Positions 46,331 through 57,707 are shown, numbered from the stretch's first letter. The stretch: DNA of 64,000 nt from Cladocopium goreaui (GCA_947184155.2 CAMXCT020001558.1:565778-629777), one strand, 5' to 3'. Made by a program: numbers and translations. Notes: generated by a model from the letters alone, not told the origin.

Positions 46331-47250
46331 CCGCGAGGTGGCAGCTGCCGCGAGGGATGTGCAGGCAAAGGGCAGGCTGCAACCCTGGAACAGCAAAGGC
46401 TGCCGGCCAGAGGGCGTGGTGGCAGCTGCCTCGAATGCCCTAACGAGAGAGGGCTATGTGCAGGCAAAGGAGGGTTTGAAGCATTTTATGGGTTTGAAGC
46501 CGGTAAACGGCAGGCTCGAATGCCCTAACGAGAGAGGGCTATGTGCAGGCAAAGGAGGGGGTTTTAAGCGTTTGAAGCCTGGCAAACGGCAGGCTCGAAT
46601 GCCCTAACGAGAGAAGGCTATGTGCAGGCAAAGGAGGGTTTTAAGGGTTTTAAGCGTTTGAAGCCTGGCAAACGGCAGGCTCGAATGCCTTAACAAGAGA
46701 GGGCTATGTGCAGGCAAAGGGCAGGCTGCAATGCTGGAACGCTGACGGCCAGGAGCTTGGTAGAAGCTGGCAAACGGCAGGCTCGAATGCCGAACAAGAG
46801 AGGGCTAAGTGCAGGCAAAGGGCAGGCTGCAATGCTGGAACGCTGACCGCCAAGGAGCTTGGTAGAAGCTGCCGCGAGGGATGTGCAGGCAAAGGGCAGG
46901 CTGCAACCTTGGTGGAAGCTGCCGCGGAGGGTTTGAGGGGTTTTAGGGGTTTGAAGGCTGGCAAACGGCAGGCTCGAATGCCCTAACGAGAGAGGGCTAT
47001 GTGCAGGCAAAGGAGGGTTTGAGGCATTTTATGGGTTTGAAGCCTGGCAAACGGTAGGCTCGAATGCCCTAACAAGAGAGGGCTATGTGCAGGCAAAGGG
47101 CAGGCTGCAATGCTGGAACGCTGACGGCCAGGAGCTTGGTGGAAGCTGCCGCGAGGGATGTGCAGGCAAAGGGCCAGGCTGCAACCCTGGAGCAGCAAAG
47201 GCTGACGGCCAGGCTTGGTGGAAGCTGCCGCGCACACTTAAAGCCCGCGC
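46331..47250. repeat. 85-95 bp tandem repeat block (right arm)
   Basis: Mirror of the left outer block with similar unit order. Confidence 0.85.
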
Positions 47251-47286
47251 GGAAAAGTTCCACACCTGCGGTGGTCCCAGGCGCCG

Positions 47287-47310
47287 CCCCGGCCTTGGCG
47301 AAGGCCGGGG
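47287..47310. repeat. GC hairpin at outer end of right arm
   Basis: Same 10 bp stem as in the left arm, nine bases from the boundary at 47,319. Confidence 0.85.
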
Positions 47311-47319
47311 TCGGCGGAT

Positions 47320-48010
47320 ACATTAGGCTAGACTAGATTGGCCCCATTTGCCCTTGTTAAACTGAATTTAACATATGCCCTTCGAGTAGACTCGATTAGA
47401 TTTAGATTTAGAATGATTTAGGTTAGGTTAGATTAGACTAGACTAGATTAGACTAAGTTTTGCTCTTCCCCATTTGCCTTTTCAGATAAGATTTGGCTCA
47501 TCTCTACTAAGACAGCTGCATGCAACCCACTTTCAGGTTTTCCCACTTGCCCTTCGAGCAGATTGCGCTAGGCTAGACTAGATTAGACCAAATTCGATTG
47601 TGTTTCAAGTGTTTGCCCTTATTAGATTATATGGATTACTTGCCCTTGGAGTAGATTGGATTAGAATAGGTCCCCATCTGCCCTTCTTAGATAAGATTAG
47701 GCTCGTCTCTACTGAGACAACTGCACTCAAGCCAACGTTTTGGAAACGAAAGTGACTGGTTCTTTCAGGTTTTCCCATTTGCCTTTCGAGAAGGTTGCGT
47801 TAAGATAGATTAGATTAGGCTAGACTTTTGTTTTCCTTTCAAGTTGTTGTTCTTGTTAGATTAGATTCTTTGCCCTTGGAGTTAGATTAGATTAGCGTAG
47901 GCCAGTCCGGCTAGACTAGACTAAACCAAATAATATGCCCTTCGGGGAGATTAGATTAGATTAAGTAGGCAGTCTGGCTAGACTAGAGATTATTGGACTG
48001 TTAGAGTATT
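47320..48010. repeat. Degenerate TAGATTAG repeats with 240 bp higher-order unit
   Basis: TAGACTAGATTAGA-like steps alternate with recurring phrases CCCATTTGCCCTT, GATAAGATTNGGCTC and CTCTACTNAGACA, spaced about 240 bases. It begins exactly where palindrome symmetry ends. Confidence 0.8.
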
Positions 48011-48145
48011 GGATTATCACTATTAGATATTTAGATCACAAAATTCTTAACGTAGACTAGATGCAGAATTACACAAATTAGATAGATCAAGCGTTTTCTA
48101 TGACATTCCTGTGTTTTTTGTGGGGCCTAAGCTCGCTGACCTTTT

Positions 48146-48306
48146 TTTTTTGTGGGGCCCGAAAACGCGCCCTGCTTCATTTACCCACTAACGCTCCTCT
48201 GCTGTAGGGCCATTTGCAACAAAAATGATCTCAATTCTTACGCTATTTGCGTACGAAACCCTGCGGCAAGGGGGCCTAACGAACACATTTTCGGGCCCCA
48301 CAAAAA
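48146..48306. repeat. 161 bp inverted-repeat element
   Basis: Perfect 19 bp inverted ends, TTTTTGTGGGGCCCGAAAA and its complement. The interior is non-coding. A MITE or a decayed element of its own family; a partial TTTTTTGTGGGGCCTAAG copy precedes it at 48,114. Confidence 0.75.
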
Positions 48307-48587
48307 TGGCCCCCTTCCTCCTGCAAATCTGATTTCCATTTTCACACACTCTTTAATCCCCCCCTCACCCTCCCGTCCTATAGCTTCGCTTCAACAACTC
48401 CCTGCGCTGTTCCAGCGCTTTCCGTCATCCCATGAACTGAACATCCTCACCATTTGTTGCTCAAATCCCATGAGATCCCATTGGAAAACCTCCATCGAGG
48501 ATTTTCCCATTGAACACCTCCATTGATCGAAGATTTTCCCATCAAGATTTCGCTGAAATCCCCATGAACATCTCAAAAAAACACCAT
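48307..48587. other. Intergenic or intronic, nothing recognised
   Basis: Short CCATTGG/TCCCATTG phrases only. The upstream exons expected for the ZIP gene are not found here. Confidence 0.4.
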
Positions 48588-48682
48588 CTGGTTGGTGGTT
48601 TGGATCATGTTTTATTCTTCCATATATTGGGAATGTCATCATCCCAACTGACCAAGAGAGGGGTAGGTCAACCACCAACCAG
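48588..48682. repeat. Small inverted-repeat element, family B, copy 4
   Basis: The best-preserved copy: CTGGTTGGTGGTTTGGATCA at one end and AACCACCAACCAG at the other, opposite in orientation to the copies near 1-3 kb. It ends 20 bases before the first ZIP exon. Confidence 0.75.
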
Positions 48683-48702
48683 CTATCTTTGGTCGCTCGA
48701 AG

Positions 48703-51700
48703 CTCCGAGCGTCTCAAGGACTCTACGGTTTCCTCCTGGCGACGCTCTCGGGCCTGGCTGAGCCGCTGGGTGCCCTGATCGCCTGGGCTATGGTGGCGGC
48801 GACCGCTGAGGACATGCCGCTGGGCGAAAGGTGCTATCGATGGGGACTGCATCATACGGTGGATGGAAGAAATCCTGCACCAGTTGATAGGTGGTAAACA
48901 TCCCATTATTTTGTTTGGGCTTCAACCATCCCAGGTGGTGCAGGATTTCTTGCATCCACAGAATCCACAGTATGAGTAACCGACAAAAGTATTGTAATAC
49001 TAATTTAGTTTTGCTTCGCCTTGGCCTTGAAGTTGCACAAAAAACTTCATAACCGATAGGGGGCGATCCTAATTTGTGCACGGCATTAAATTTAACATAT
49101 ATGTTTATCCGTTATTCATATATTAATATTAAATTATATTAAATAATATCAATATAGATACATAGTATTATATATATATATTAGATGTTGTATATTACAT
49201 ATATATATATATGTATTGTAGTATTTTTTGTAGGAGATGATTTTATTATTTGTGGATATTTATGATTGTTTATGTACATGTGTAATGATATGATATGTAG
49301 TACTCATCCAAGGATACGTTTCTGTATTTTTATTCAAGGTATCTCAGAGTAGCCATGTTGATACAGGGTTGAAAAAGTGCTTGGAAATAGCTTTGAGTGG
49401 CGGAAGTGGTGGCTGAAGCCCCAGAAATGTTTGTAGGAGGTGCATGCTATACAGCAAGCAAGAAATGGAGCAGAGGAATGATACGAGCATCAGCTTACAT
49501 AGAAGTAGATTTTTTTGGGACCTTTTAAAGGGCAATAGTCTAGATTTCATGACCAACAAAGTTGAATGTCTAACCAGTGATGGGGATGGAGTGATTGGTT
49601 CCAGCGACGCTCTTTCCCGTTGCTGACAGGTATGGAACGATTTATGGCGTACTCTTTGGTGTGGTGGCAGGAGTCCTGGTGTGGGGCCCGAAGGAATCAT
49701 ACATTTCTATCCCCACAAAATGATTGGTGCTACCTATATATATTATATATATACAAATGTTGTACGTATTACCCATAATGCCAAATACAACCAAATGGTG
49801 AGATTCATCAAGATAGATCCCCATTCTTCATTGGTTATAAATCTCCAATGTATTGGTTAGCTCCAAATTCTTATTGGTAAAACCACCACTTTTCTGAGTA
49901 ACTAAAAGCAGCATTTTTGTCGGTGAAACATGGCTATTCCATAGATGTCCTTTCCCATTGGTTGATCAATAGAGGGTTCTCACCATGCAACCACCTTTAT
50001 AGGTATATGATTTGACAGATAATATCCAGATATATCCAGTAACCGGCCCCGATGTCATTTTTCCTGCAAGGACAGTGTTGGTAGCCATTGATCCATTATA
50101 GAATCCCATTAGAGTCCCATTATAAAATTATAATTCCATTACACTCCCATACAATCTATTTCGAACATTAGTATCTCATTATAATCCTGTTAGAATACCA
50201 TTGCAATCCCATCATAGTCCTATTGTAATCCCATATTACATCCTACATCCCATTGTAACCCCTTCATAATCCCATGATACTCCCATTATGACCCCGTTAA
50301 AATCCCATTCATTTCCATTATAACCTCATTATAATCTCAACAGAATCCAATGGAAAAGTCCCATTTTACAGCCAATAATAATCCGATTAGAATCCCATGC
50401 TCCAATTCTATTGTAAACCCATTATACAGACCATTGGAATCCCGTTAGAATCCCATTGCGCTCCCATTCATTTCCACTATAATCTCAATAGAATCCCATG
50501 AAAAAGTCCCATGATACATCTCCATGACTCCCATGATATAATCCAATCGTCATCCCGTTATGCCACTAAATCCCCACCAAAATGAGCATGGGATTGGATT
50601 ATCATGGGATCCATTACACAGAATTATGGCATAAGTTGTTTGTTATGTAATGTATATACCCTCGGGTAAACCAACATAACTATGGAAAATCACCATTTTT
50701 AATGGGTGCTATGTAATAAATTACCAGAGGGTAAGTATCATACAAACTATGCCACAGTGTAATATCTTCATTTTTCTGCGCAGGAATTATGACCATCCTC
50801 GTTCTCATGGAGCTGATCCCCACGGCACATCGCTATGATCCCGACGACTTAGTGGTGACGTCCAGCCCCTGGGACTTTGTGACGAAATTTGGATGAAAAA
50901 TGGGGAGTAAGGCCATGGTAAACAAAGCGATTTCATAGGGATACAGCCCGAGAGTTGGTTAAGAATCCGAAAGCTTGAGGCCCAGGGTCCTCAAATTCTT
51001 ATTTTTAAATGCAGGCAAATTTCCACCACAATAGGCCGAGGGTCCCTCAAATTCTTAGAGCATTCTTAGTTATGTATTGTATGCATCTGCGCAATTTGGA
51101 GCGAGCTAAAGCGAGGTAACGAGGTGGAGTTGGCAGATTTGACAAGAAACATATGAAAAAACAATTTTTTAAAGCCTGACATTTTTTTTTTGCAAAGCCG
51201 GACTTGTCTGAGTTTCACAAGAGCAGTGCCGGAAAAACAATTTTTTAGAGCCTGAAAAATTGTTTTTGTTTGCAAAGCCGGGCTTGTCTGAGTTTCACAA
51301 GAGCCGTGCCGAAAAATCAATTTTTTAGAGTTTGTTTTTTTTGCAAAGCCGGACTTGTCTGAGCCTGAAAAAATGTTTTTTTGCAAAGCCGGGCTTGTCT
51401 GAATTTCACAAGAGCATGTGCCGAAAACAAAAAATAGAGCCTGAAGAATTGTTTTTTCGCAGCCGCAACCCAGGCTAACCCCAGCCCTTTGCAGCCAGGG
51501 CAAAGAGAGAGAATCAGAAGGCAAAATTATCTGAAGGCCAGGGTCCTTTAGCACAATGGTCAGTGGGGATCAAGTGGGATGCTTGATAAATGGGATTGTG
51601 TTTTTTTTGTTTATCCTATCTAAGCACTCAGGTGGCTCAACGAAGCTATGGGTGATTTTGAGACCATCAATGGGTTTTAACAGCAAACGGGATATGGTTG

Positions 51701-54700
51701 AGGAACGATATGTGAACATGGGGGTGTAAAACCACCATTTTATAGGGATGCAATGGGGATGTATTGGTAAGTACAGCTAGACTAGCATAAATCACTGGCC
51801 GACGTCACCAGACGACGTCACCAGCCGAGGTCACCAGCCGATGACACGATAGATTATGGTTGGGATGAGGGCCATTCCTAAAATGACCCAACATTTTAGG
51901 TTGTTGAACTCCTATTATATATGTTTTGAATGTTTTCTTTTTTTAAAGATTGTCTTGTTAGTACTAGCTGAATGTTTTTGAATATTGGAGGGTAGCAGAC
52001 GCTGGAAGCCCTCAATGTACCGATCATCTTCCAGAGATGTTTACATGAGGGATGTTTTGGAAAAAAGTGGGGGGGCGCTAAAACTCCCCCAAAAACACAC
52101 GTTTAATGCATATATACACAACTCTTATTCAATGTCCAAAAGAATCGGATAAACCCCCCTATTTTCGCCGCCAGGGCCTTGGGTGGTTTCGGCCAGGAGA
52201 AAGGCCTTAATGGAGCAACTGACCATATTTTGCCGTGGATCATCCCATGGATTGCAAGTGATTTCTGTTTGGGCTTATATATCGGATAAGCCACTTCTAT
52301 ATGATTAAATTACATATGGGATAACATGATTTATATAGTGGATCATCCCATAATTTACTAGTAGTACCGCACAAGGCGGTGGCGGAAGTTTCAAAGAAAG
52401 ACAACTATACTATAGGAGAGCTGAGTTGTTGTGATGCATGGATGGCAGAGCGAATCCACTGATGGACGGAAAGGTGGTTCGAGTTGTGTTTTTTGCAGTG
52501 GCTGCAATGGCTGCAGTGGTCACCTCACCCACAACTGCTGCATGTAGTGTGGTGTAGTGCAGTTGTAGTTCTAGTTGTAGTTGTAGTGCAGTGTAGTGTT
52601 GCGGAGTTGTAGTTGTAGTGTAGTGTAAGTAGTGTAGTGTAGTTGTAGTTGCAGTTGCAGTTGTAGATGTGGTGTGGTGTAATTAGTGTAGTGTAATGTA
52701 GTGTAGTGTAGTGTAGTGTACTGTCTTGTTGTGAACTGTAGTGTAGTATAGTGTAGTGTAGTCTAGTGTAGCGTAGTGTAAAGTAGTGCAGTTGGAGTTG
52801 TAGCTGTCGTCGTAGTCGTAGTAGTCGTCGTAGTAGTAGTAGTAGTTGTAGTAGTAGTAGTAGTAGCAGTGGTAGTAGTAGTAGTTGTTGTTGTAGTAGT
52901 TGTAGTTGTAGTGTAATTAGAGTAGTGTAGTGTAATGAAGTGTAGTTGCAGTTGAAGTTGTAGGTGTAGTTGTTGTAGTAGTAGTAGTAGTAGCAGTAGT
53001 AGTAGTAGTTGTTGTTGTAGTAGTTGTAGTTGTAGTTGTAGTTGTAGTTGTAGTTGTAGTTGTAGTGTAACTAGTGTAGTGTACTGTAATTAGTGTAGTG
53101 TAGTGTAATTAGTGTATATAGTGTAATGTACTTAGTGTAGTGTAATGTAGCGTCGTATATACGCACATGTATTTGTAATTGTAGTTTTAGCTGTAGTAGT
53201 AGTGTAGTGTAGTTGTAGTTGCAGTTGTCTATTTAACTATCTGTGTATTTATTCTGCGAGACTTCCTCCATTTTTGAACTTGGCAACATCAAAAACGCAG
53301 CCATTCTGCGAGACTTCCTCAATTTTCGAAGTTGACAACATCCAGAGCAAAGCAATTCCGCGAGACTTCCTCAATTTTCGAAGTTGACAACATCAAAAAC
53401 GAAGCAATTCTGCGAGATTTCCTTCAAAAATGGAAAGATGAACGCAGAGCTGACGGCCTCGTGCCAACGCGTTTTGCGATTTTTCCACTCCACCTGTCTA
53501 AACTACTGCGCCTGCCACGAAAAAGTGGTACCGGGTCATACGAAGTGCTGCACCTGTCACGCAAAATCATCTCAGCAAACCTGAAGATCTGATGCTCCAA
53601 ATGCAACCCCTTTCAGGAAATCAGCACCCTGACCTCCTACATGTCTCTTATACTGCGCCCACGCGAAATGCATCTTTGCAGATCCTCTTCAAATGTCCCA
53701 CGCCTGCCATCGTTTTTGGAAATGCTACAAAACCCTCACTATTTGCTCACTTTTGACAAGGTGCAGGATCCCTTGCGCCTGCCACGCGAAACGACATCTG
53801 AACGTCCAAAAGTGGTCCGAGTGTGTGGTGTTTTTTTTTAACATTGTGACTTCGAAATGGAAATGTGCTTCGCGCCACAACGGCGTGCACTTTTCCAACA
53901 TCTCAACTTCCAAAAGTGCTCCGACATAGTGTTTTCTACATTTTGACTTCGACATGTGCTTCCCGCCACAACGGCGTGCACTTTTTCATCATCTTAACTT
54001 CCAAACGTGCTCCGGCGTTGATGTGCTTTGCACATTTTTACTTCGAAATGTGCTTCGCGCCACAACGGCGTGCACTTTTTCAACATCTCAACTTCCAAAG
54101 TGCTCCGATGTTGAGGTGCTTTTGGCATTTTGACTTCCAAATGTGCTTCGCGCCACAACGGCGTGCAATTGTCATCTCTCATCTGCCCAGCTGGCTCTGC
54201 ACCCGCCGCTTTTGCGAGCCTACTTTTCGACTCTCCTGGGCCCCAAGCGACTTTTCTACCTTTTCGTCTGCATCTTCTTTCTTCTGACTCTTTCTCTTCT
54301 GTGATCTTCTTTCTTCTCTTCTCTTCTCTTCTCTTCTCGGACTTTTCCCGGCTCTGTGTTTTCATCGATCATCTGTCCATATTGTCGGAAGTTTGACTTC
54401 AAAACTTCCTTCGATAAATATACAGCCCGTATTATATATGGGATGAGCCACGAAATGGGAACTTAGAATCACACCCCCGGGTTACGCAAACATTTTCGAG
54501 CTGCGGGACGATCCGCCAAGCACGATGGCATTTTATCCTTGACCCTCCCCAATTGTATATTCGCGTATGGCATATCCTATTGGCACTGGCTGTATGACGT
54601 CATGGTGGGACAAATCGACACTTTTGAACATCAAGGTAGGTAAGAAAAACCACACACATAGGTGTTTGGCCATCAGGGCATTTGTTCATTATCCTTTTGA

Positions 54701-54947
54701 GTTGAGTTGACTTGATACATGTATATATATATATTATATTTTATTATAATATGTATATATATATATATATCCGTATCTAGCGATATTCCATTAATGTAGT
54801 TGGGTAATGATATGGTTAGCGGTTAGCATCAATTTTTCGTTCGATGTCTCCCACCAAAATTGTGAAACAAAATGCGTCGGCGGATCCCAAGGCGTAGCTT
54901 CAGGCATGTTGGTGATGGCGATTTCCCTGATCCTCTTCATGGTGTAG
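48703..54947 (+). CDS. ZIP family zinc transporter, 3' part (four exons)
   Basis: Exons 48,703-48,830, 49,630-49,670, 50,784-50,891 and 54,892-54,947 join in one frame of 110 codons plus TAG. Exon 1 carries LATLSGLAEPLGALIAW, exon 2 YGVLFGVVAG, exon 3 IMTILVLMELIPTAHRYDPD, exon 4 VASGMLVMAISLILFMV. Order and spacing fit the C-terminal half of ZIP (SLC39/ZupT-like) transporters: the SGLAEPLG segment, the AGIM..xELxPxA helix and the closing GMxVMAxSLxL helix. The product would be a membrane carrier of zinc or related divalent metals. Donors are GT after exon 1 but GA after exons 2 and 3 (GGCAG before GAGTCC; TTTG before GATGAA), a dinoflagellate trait. The 5' half, with the HNxPEG metal-site helix, is not seen. 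The last intron is 4.0 kb and contains a 2 kb repeat arm. Loss or displacement of the 5' part by the palindrome is possible. Confidence 0.82.
49080..49300. repeat. AT-rich microsatellite in ZIP intron 1
   Basis: (TA)n and ATTATATTAAA steps. No further exon. Confidence 0.6.
50040..50560. repeat. Degenerate AATCCCATTATAATCCCATT repeats in ZIP intron 2
   Basis: About 25 irregular steps of CCCATTATAATC or CCCATTAGAATC. A similar phrase style recurs near 63.5-63.6 kb. Confidence 0.75.
50657..50733. repeat. Small inverted-repeat element, family A, copy 3
   Basis: TACCCTCGGGTAAACCAACA to AAATTACCAGAGGGTA, shorter than the left-flank copies. It lies in ZIP intron 2, 50 bases before the acceptor of exon 3. 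Confidence 0.7.
51155..51470. repeat. About 75 bp tandem units in ZIP intron 3
   Basis: Four to five units with TTTGCAAAGCCGGACTTGTC, TGAGTTTCACAAGAGC, GTGCCG and AATTTTTTAGAGCCTGA. A minus-strand frame of 162 codons crosses them and is a repeat by-product. Confidence 0.85.
51471..52359. other. Remainder of ZIP intron 3 before the repeat arm
   Basis: It includes three GACGTCACCAG steps near 51,800-51,830 and a stretch open on both strands at about 52,120-52,306. No exon is supported. Confidence 0.4.
52540..53240. repeat. GTAGTG / GTAGTT microsatellite
   Basis: Mixed GTAGT pentamers, GTAGTT hexamers and GTA triplets, interrupted by GTAATTAGT phrases. Confidence 0.93.
53830..54165. repeat. 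About 85 bp tandem units
   Basis: Units with TGACTTCGAAATGTGCTTCG, CGCCACAACGGCGTGCACTT and CATCTCAACTTCCAAA. The core GTGCTTCGCGCCACAACGGC contains short inverted pairs. Confidence 0.85.
54416..54891. other. Last part of ZIP intron 3
   Basis: A plus-strand frame ending GISYWHWLYDVMVGQ before AAGGTAGGTAAG at 54,635 looks exon-like, but the ZIP reading frame joins without it. An AT microsatellite follows at 54,718-54,780. Confidence 0.3.
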
Positions 54948-55560
54948 CGCCAGAGATTGGAGATCTTGAAGCCACCTTGAGGAAGTGGAAGTGCACCCAT
55001 TGTTTTGAAGGAAAATTCTGGAACATATCTTGATAAACAGTGATCAACACCGCTATTTCATTGAAACACTAGGGCTGTTGTTTCGGGCTGAGCATTTTTA
55101 ACTTTGGCGGATTTGCATCCCGAAATGGCCGGGCCGAGCCTCCGTCGCGGAGAATCGGTGTGGGATTTGCCAAAGCCTTGAGCCCCAATTTGTAGCAAAT
55201 TGTAGTGATGTAGTCATGAGTCAAATTTCTGGCAATCCGATAGGGGATGCTGAAGCTTCAGGTCATAGCGCGCTTGACCACGAACCAATTTTCGGATCCT
55301 TAAAGGTTTGGATATTTTTGACCCAAAACTGCGTCTAAATCTGGATAACCTGGCTGATGGTTTGAAGTCTTCACTTTACGTGCTCCTTTGGGTTGAGAGT
55401 GGTTGATGAATCCACATTGGACTTGAGATGTATATATATATATATATATTTAATAAAAGAGAGAGAATTTTGTATATATATATAATGTGTGTATCTATTG
55501 TCCACTTTCTAAACCAGCAACCAGGAAACCCTGGCATCGAGTTGTAAGTCCTGATGTATT
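54948..55560. other. Sequence after the ZIP stop, nothing recognised
   Basis: It should hold the 3' untranslated region. No AATAAA-like signal is convincing. A TATATA run lies at 55,430-55,490. Confidence 0.35.
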
Positions 55561-56185
55561 TTTTGTGCATCGGACGATGCCACCTGCATGGTGCGCGGCC
55601 GCAAGCGCCGTCAAGTTTTCCCGACAGTTTTGTTGGGCCTGAATTTTTGCCCACGGTCTCCCCGTTGTCGAGCGCAAGAGGGGAATGGGTCTGGTAAGCT
55701 GAGTTGTGGCGGCAATCGTTGATAAAACACTTGGCACTAGTTATGAGATGATGATGTCCCAATGACGATCATTTTCAGGATCCAGGAAATTAATGCCACT
55801 AGATGGGCCATGGCGTGCCATGGCTAGTAGTGGTTAGGAGCGGGCAAAAATCGCTGGACGAGGAGCTAATATATTTATATACATATCATTGCATATATAT
55901 ATATATACATATATCATCATGTAATATCACATATCTATACATGAGCTAGTTTTATCATGTTTGATCCATAATTTGCAGGTTGGTTCAAATAATTACAGTC
56001 TGGTTTTATCTGAAAACGGCAGGATAGAGGCTCAAAATTATTTGCAAGCTAGTGAGGATCATTGTTGCGGTACAAGAGACTGGATGTCTGTGAAGTGTTT
56101 TGTTTCAAGCATCATTTCAGCCGCTTCCCAGATACTCCGCAAAATCGAATCATTGCTTTCAGATAGACAGAAGCGGCCGGAATGA
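55561..56185 (+). CDS. Candidate two-exon fragment, unknown protein
   Basis: A first island ends at 55,693 with the strong donor GTCTG before GTAAGCTGAG and reads SSFPDSFVGPEFLPTVSPLS. A second starts at 55,979 after CCATAATTTGCAG and is open for 68 codons (SLVLSENGRIEAQNYLQASE, CCGTRDWMS, then SAASQILRKIESLLSDRQK) to TGA at 56,185. The frame of the first island does not pass into the long frame of the second. It would give WLVQIITVWFYLKTAG and stop, so either one frame is wrong or they are not neighbours. No family is assigned; a faint likeness of NNYSLVLSENGRI to RCC1-type repeats is not enough. Confidence 0.3.
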
Positions 56186-56890
56186 AAACAACAACGTGTT
56201 TTTTTTCCACCTTCCCAAATTAACAAACACTTGCAAGAGGTTACTGTGCCCAGGTCTGTTAGTAGGCGACAATTCTTTTGTAATCATATTCCTGTCCTAT
56301 TGGACAGCATGGTTCAACCTCGGCCCTTTTTTGGCATGTTCATCACGATACCCATTGTGACCCATCGTGACCGTTGACCACAAGAGAACAGTGCTCATTG
56401 GACTGCATGAACATGGTCGAAGTATGCGGAAATCACCTTCCCCTAAGAATATGCACATGTTGACTTGTACTTGTACTACTATAGCGTATAGCGCGGACGG
56501 TTGTGTGGCAGCACGGCACTGCTGCAGCAGTGCCGATGGTGCCGAATTGTTCCAGGTGTGAGCTGGTGGGTGCGGGCCGACCTGCAGCCAAACAGTCTGC
56601 TTTGTAGACATATCACGGGGTGCTGTGGGAGTTCGCCGCCAGCCACCTGCCGTGGATGCTTCACAAGCTGCTGACAAACATTAACTGATTGCGTGGTCCA
56701 CAGTCTAGTGAGCAGTCCAAAAGAAATTGGATGGCACGATTCTTGGACATTCTTGGTTGATTTCGTGCCAGGTTCGCTGGTTGGTGCCCTCGCTTGTTCT
56801 CGATTTTGCTTATCTTTATATCTTGGATTGACGAATATGGCCTGCTTGAAAATGGGGGATACCTTCAAATACTAGATGATATGTTATGAT
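56186..56890. other. Stretch open in several frames, unresolved
   Basis: Both strands carry 60-130 codon open frames. CAG before GTGTGAG at about 56,557 and the frame SSPKEIGWHDSWTFLVDF near 56,705 are the best plus-strand hints. No decision is possible. Confidence 0.2.
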
Positions 56891-56894
56891 ATAT

Positions 56895-57071
56895 TAGAGG
56901 AGTTGGATTGCTTGAAATCAAAGCCAAAAAGGACGGCGGTATCAGACCATTCCTGATGATGTTGGGGCCCTCATTGCGCCGCCACTGTCCCTATGTGGCA
57001 AGTGGCTCAGCGGCCGGGATACCAGTGGAGGTTGCATACCAGAAATTCACCGTAAAGCTATCCTTGACCTG
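56895..57071 (+). CDS. Candidate exon, unknown protein
   Basis: Open from a possible acceptor ATGATATATTAG, reading GVGLLEIKAKKDGGIRPFL and IPVEVAYQKFTVKLSLT to a TGA. There is no ATG. The minus strand is open in the same place (MNVSTATLRLSSRLQVKD). Composition is protein-like on both, so confidence stays low. Confidence 0.22.
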
Positions 57072-57707
57072 AAGCCTGGATGAGAGACGGAGTGTGGCCG
57101 TTGAGACGTTCATGGACTCATCTGTGAAGCAAGAGTCCTAGGGCCTAGGGTCTGTAACTTCAAACTTGTGAAATGATGTGAGCAGTGGGCAAACCCCGTG
57201 CCGATTGAGGTTCGAAATTATGTGGGGATGGATCGAAACCATTCGAAACCTACGGGCGGGATAAAAACCCCTTTGCCAGCTATTTTGGTACTTACTAGGG
57301 TATGAGGGTTTTAAAACAGTTTTATTGAAATCATTCTGCTGAGTCATAGGAATTTTGTTCTCAACCCGCATGGTACCACTTTTTTAAATTGTTGTCCCTG
57401 CATCCTTCCTCCTTCCGTCCCTCAGCACTCTCTGCGCAGTGATGTAGGAACTGTTGTTCCATCTCACCAGTGTTCCATCCTCTATCAAACTTTGCTTTGA
57501 AACTAATCTCGCTCTCTCTCTCTCTCTCTCTTTTCCTCTTTACCTTTCTCAAACTCATCTGTATCAAACGTATTTCGAACAAACTTCCCTCTGCCAGACG
57601 TACCTCTTTTAAATTTCTCGCTGCCTTTCACTCAGTGAAATCTGACAAACATGGGCTCTGAAAACATGACCCATCATCTCTATCAAACAATTTAGCTCTG
57701 TCCTCAG

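Larger units (their letters stand above)
23490..47319. repeat. Giant palindrome, right arm
   Basis: Reverse complement of the left arm, with one large difference: a direct duplication of the segment equivalent to 9,206-15,342. Small differences are single bases (for example ATAGTGTTCCCC here, ATAGTGATCCCC in the left arm) and satellite lengths. The arm is 23.8 kb. Confidence 0.97.
52360..54415 (+). mobile_element. Left arm of 10.6 kb inverted-repeat structure
   Basis: It begins AGTAGTACCGCACAAGGCGG and ends CAAAACTTCCTTCGAT. Order: conserved end (to about 52,550), GTAGTG microsatellite, a 550 bp piece starting at GCGAGACTTCCTC, and four to five 85 bp units. The same order, inverted and 10-15 percent diverged by eye, lies at 60,449-63,000. 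The arm sits inside ZIP intron 3. Either this is one foldback element carrying the ZIP last exon, or two separate copies of a 2-2.5 kb element in opposite orientation. Translations of the 53.3-53.8 kb piece (such as LPRKSGTGSYEVLHLSRK) resemble repeat peptides I recall from Symbiodiniaceae. Confidence 0.75.

Noticed and set aside
48391-48906. 171-codon minus-strand frame
   Set aside because: Antisense to the first visible ZIP exon and crossing a small inverted-repeat element.
52120-52306. Open frames on both strands inside ZIP intron 3
   Set aside because: The ZIP exons join in frame without it, and neither strand has paired splice signals.
54791-55000. Minus-strand frame with NLWRYTMKRIREIAITNMPE
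   Set aside because: It is antisense to the last ZIP exon, whose frame, splice phase and family motif fit, so the minus reading is a shadow.
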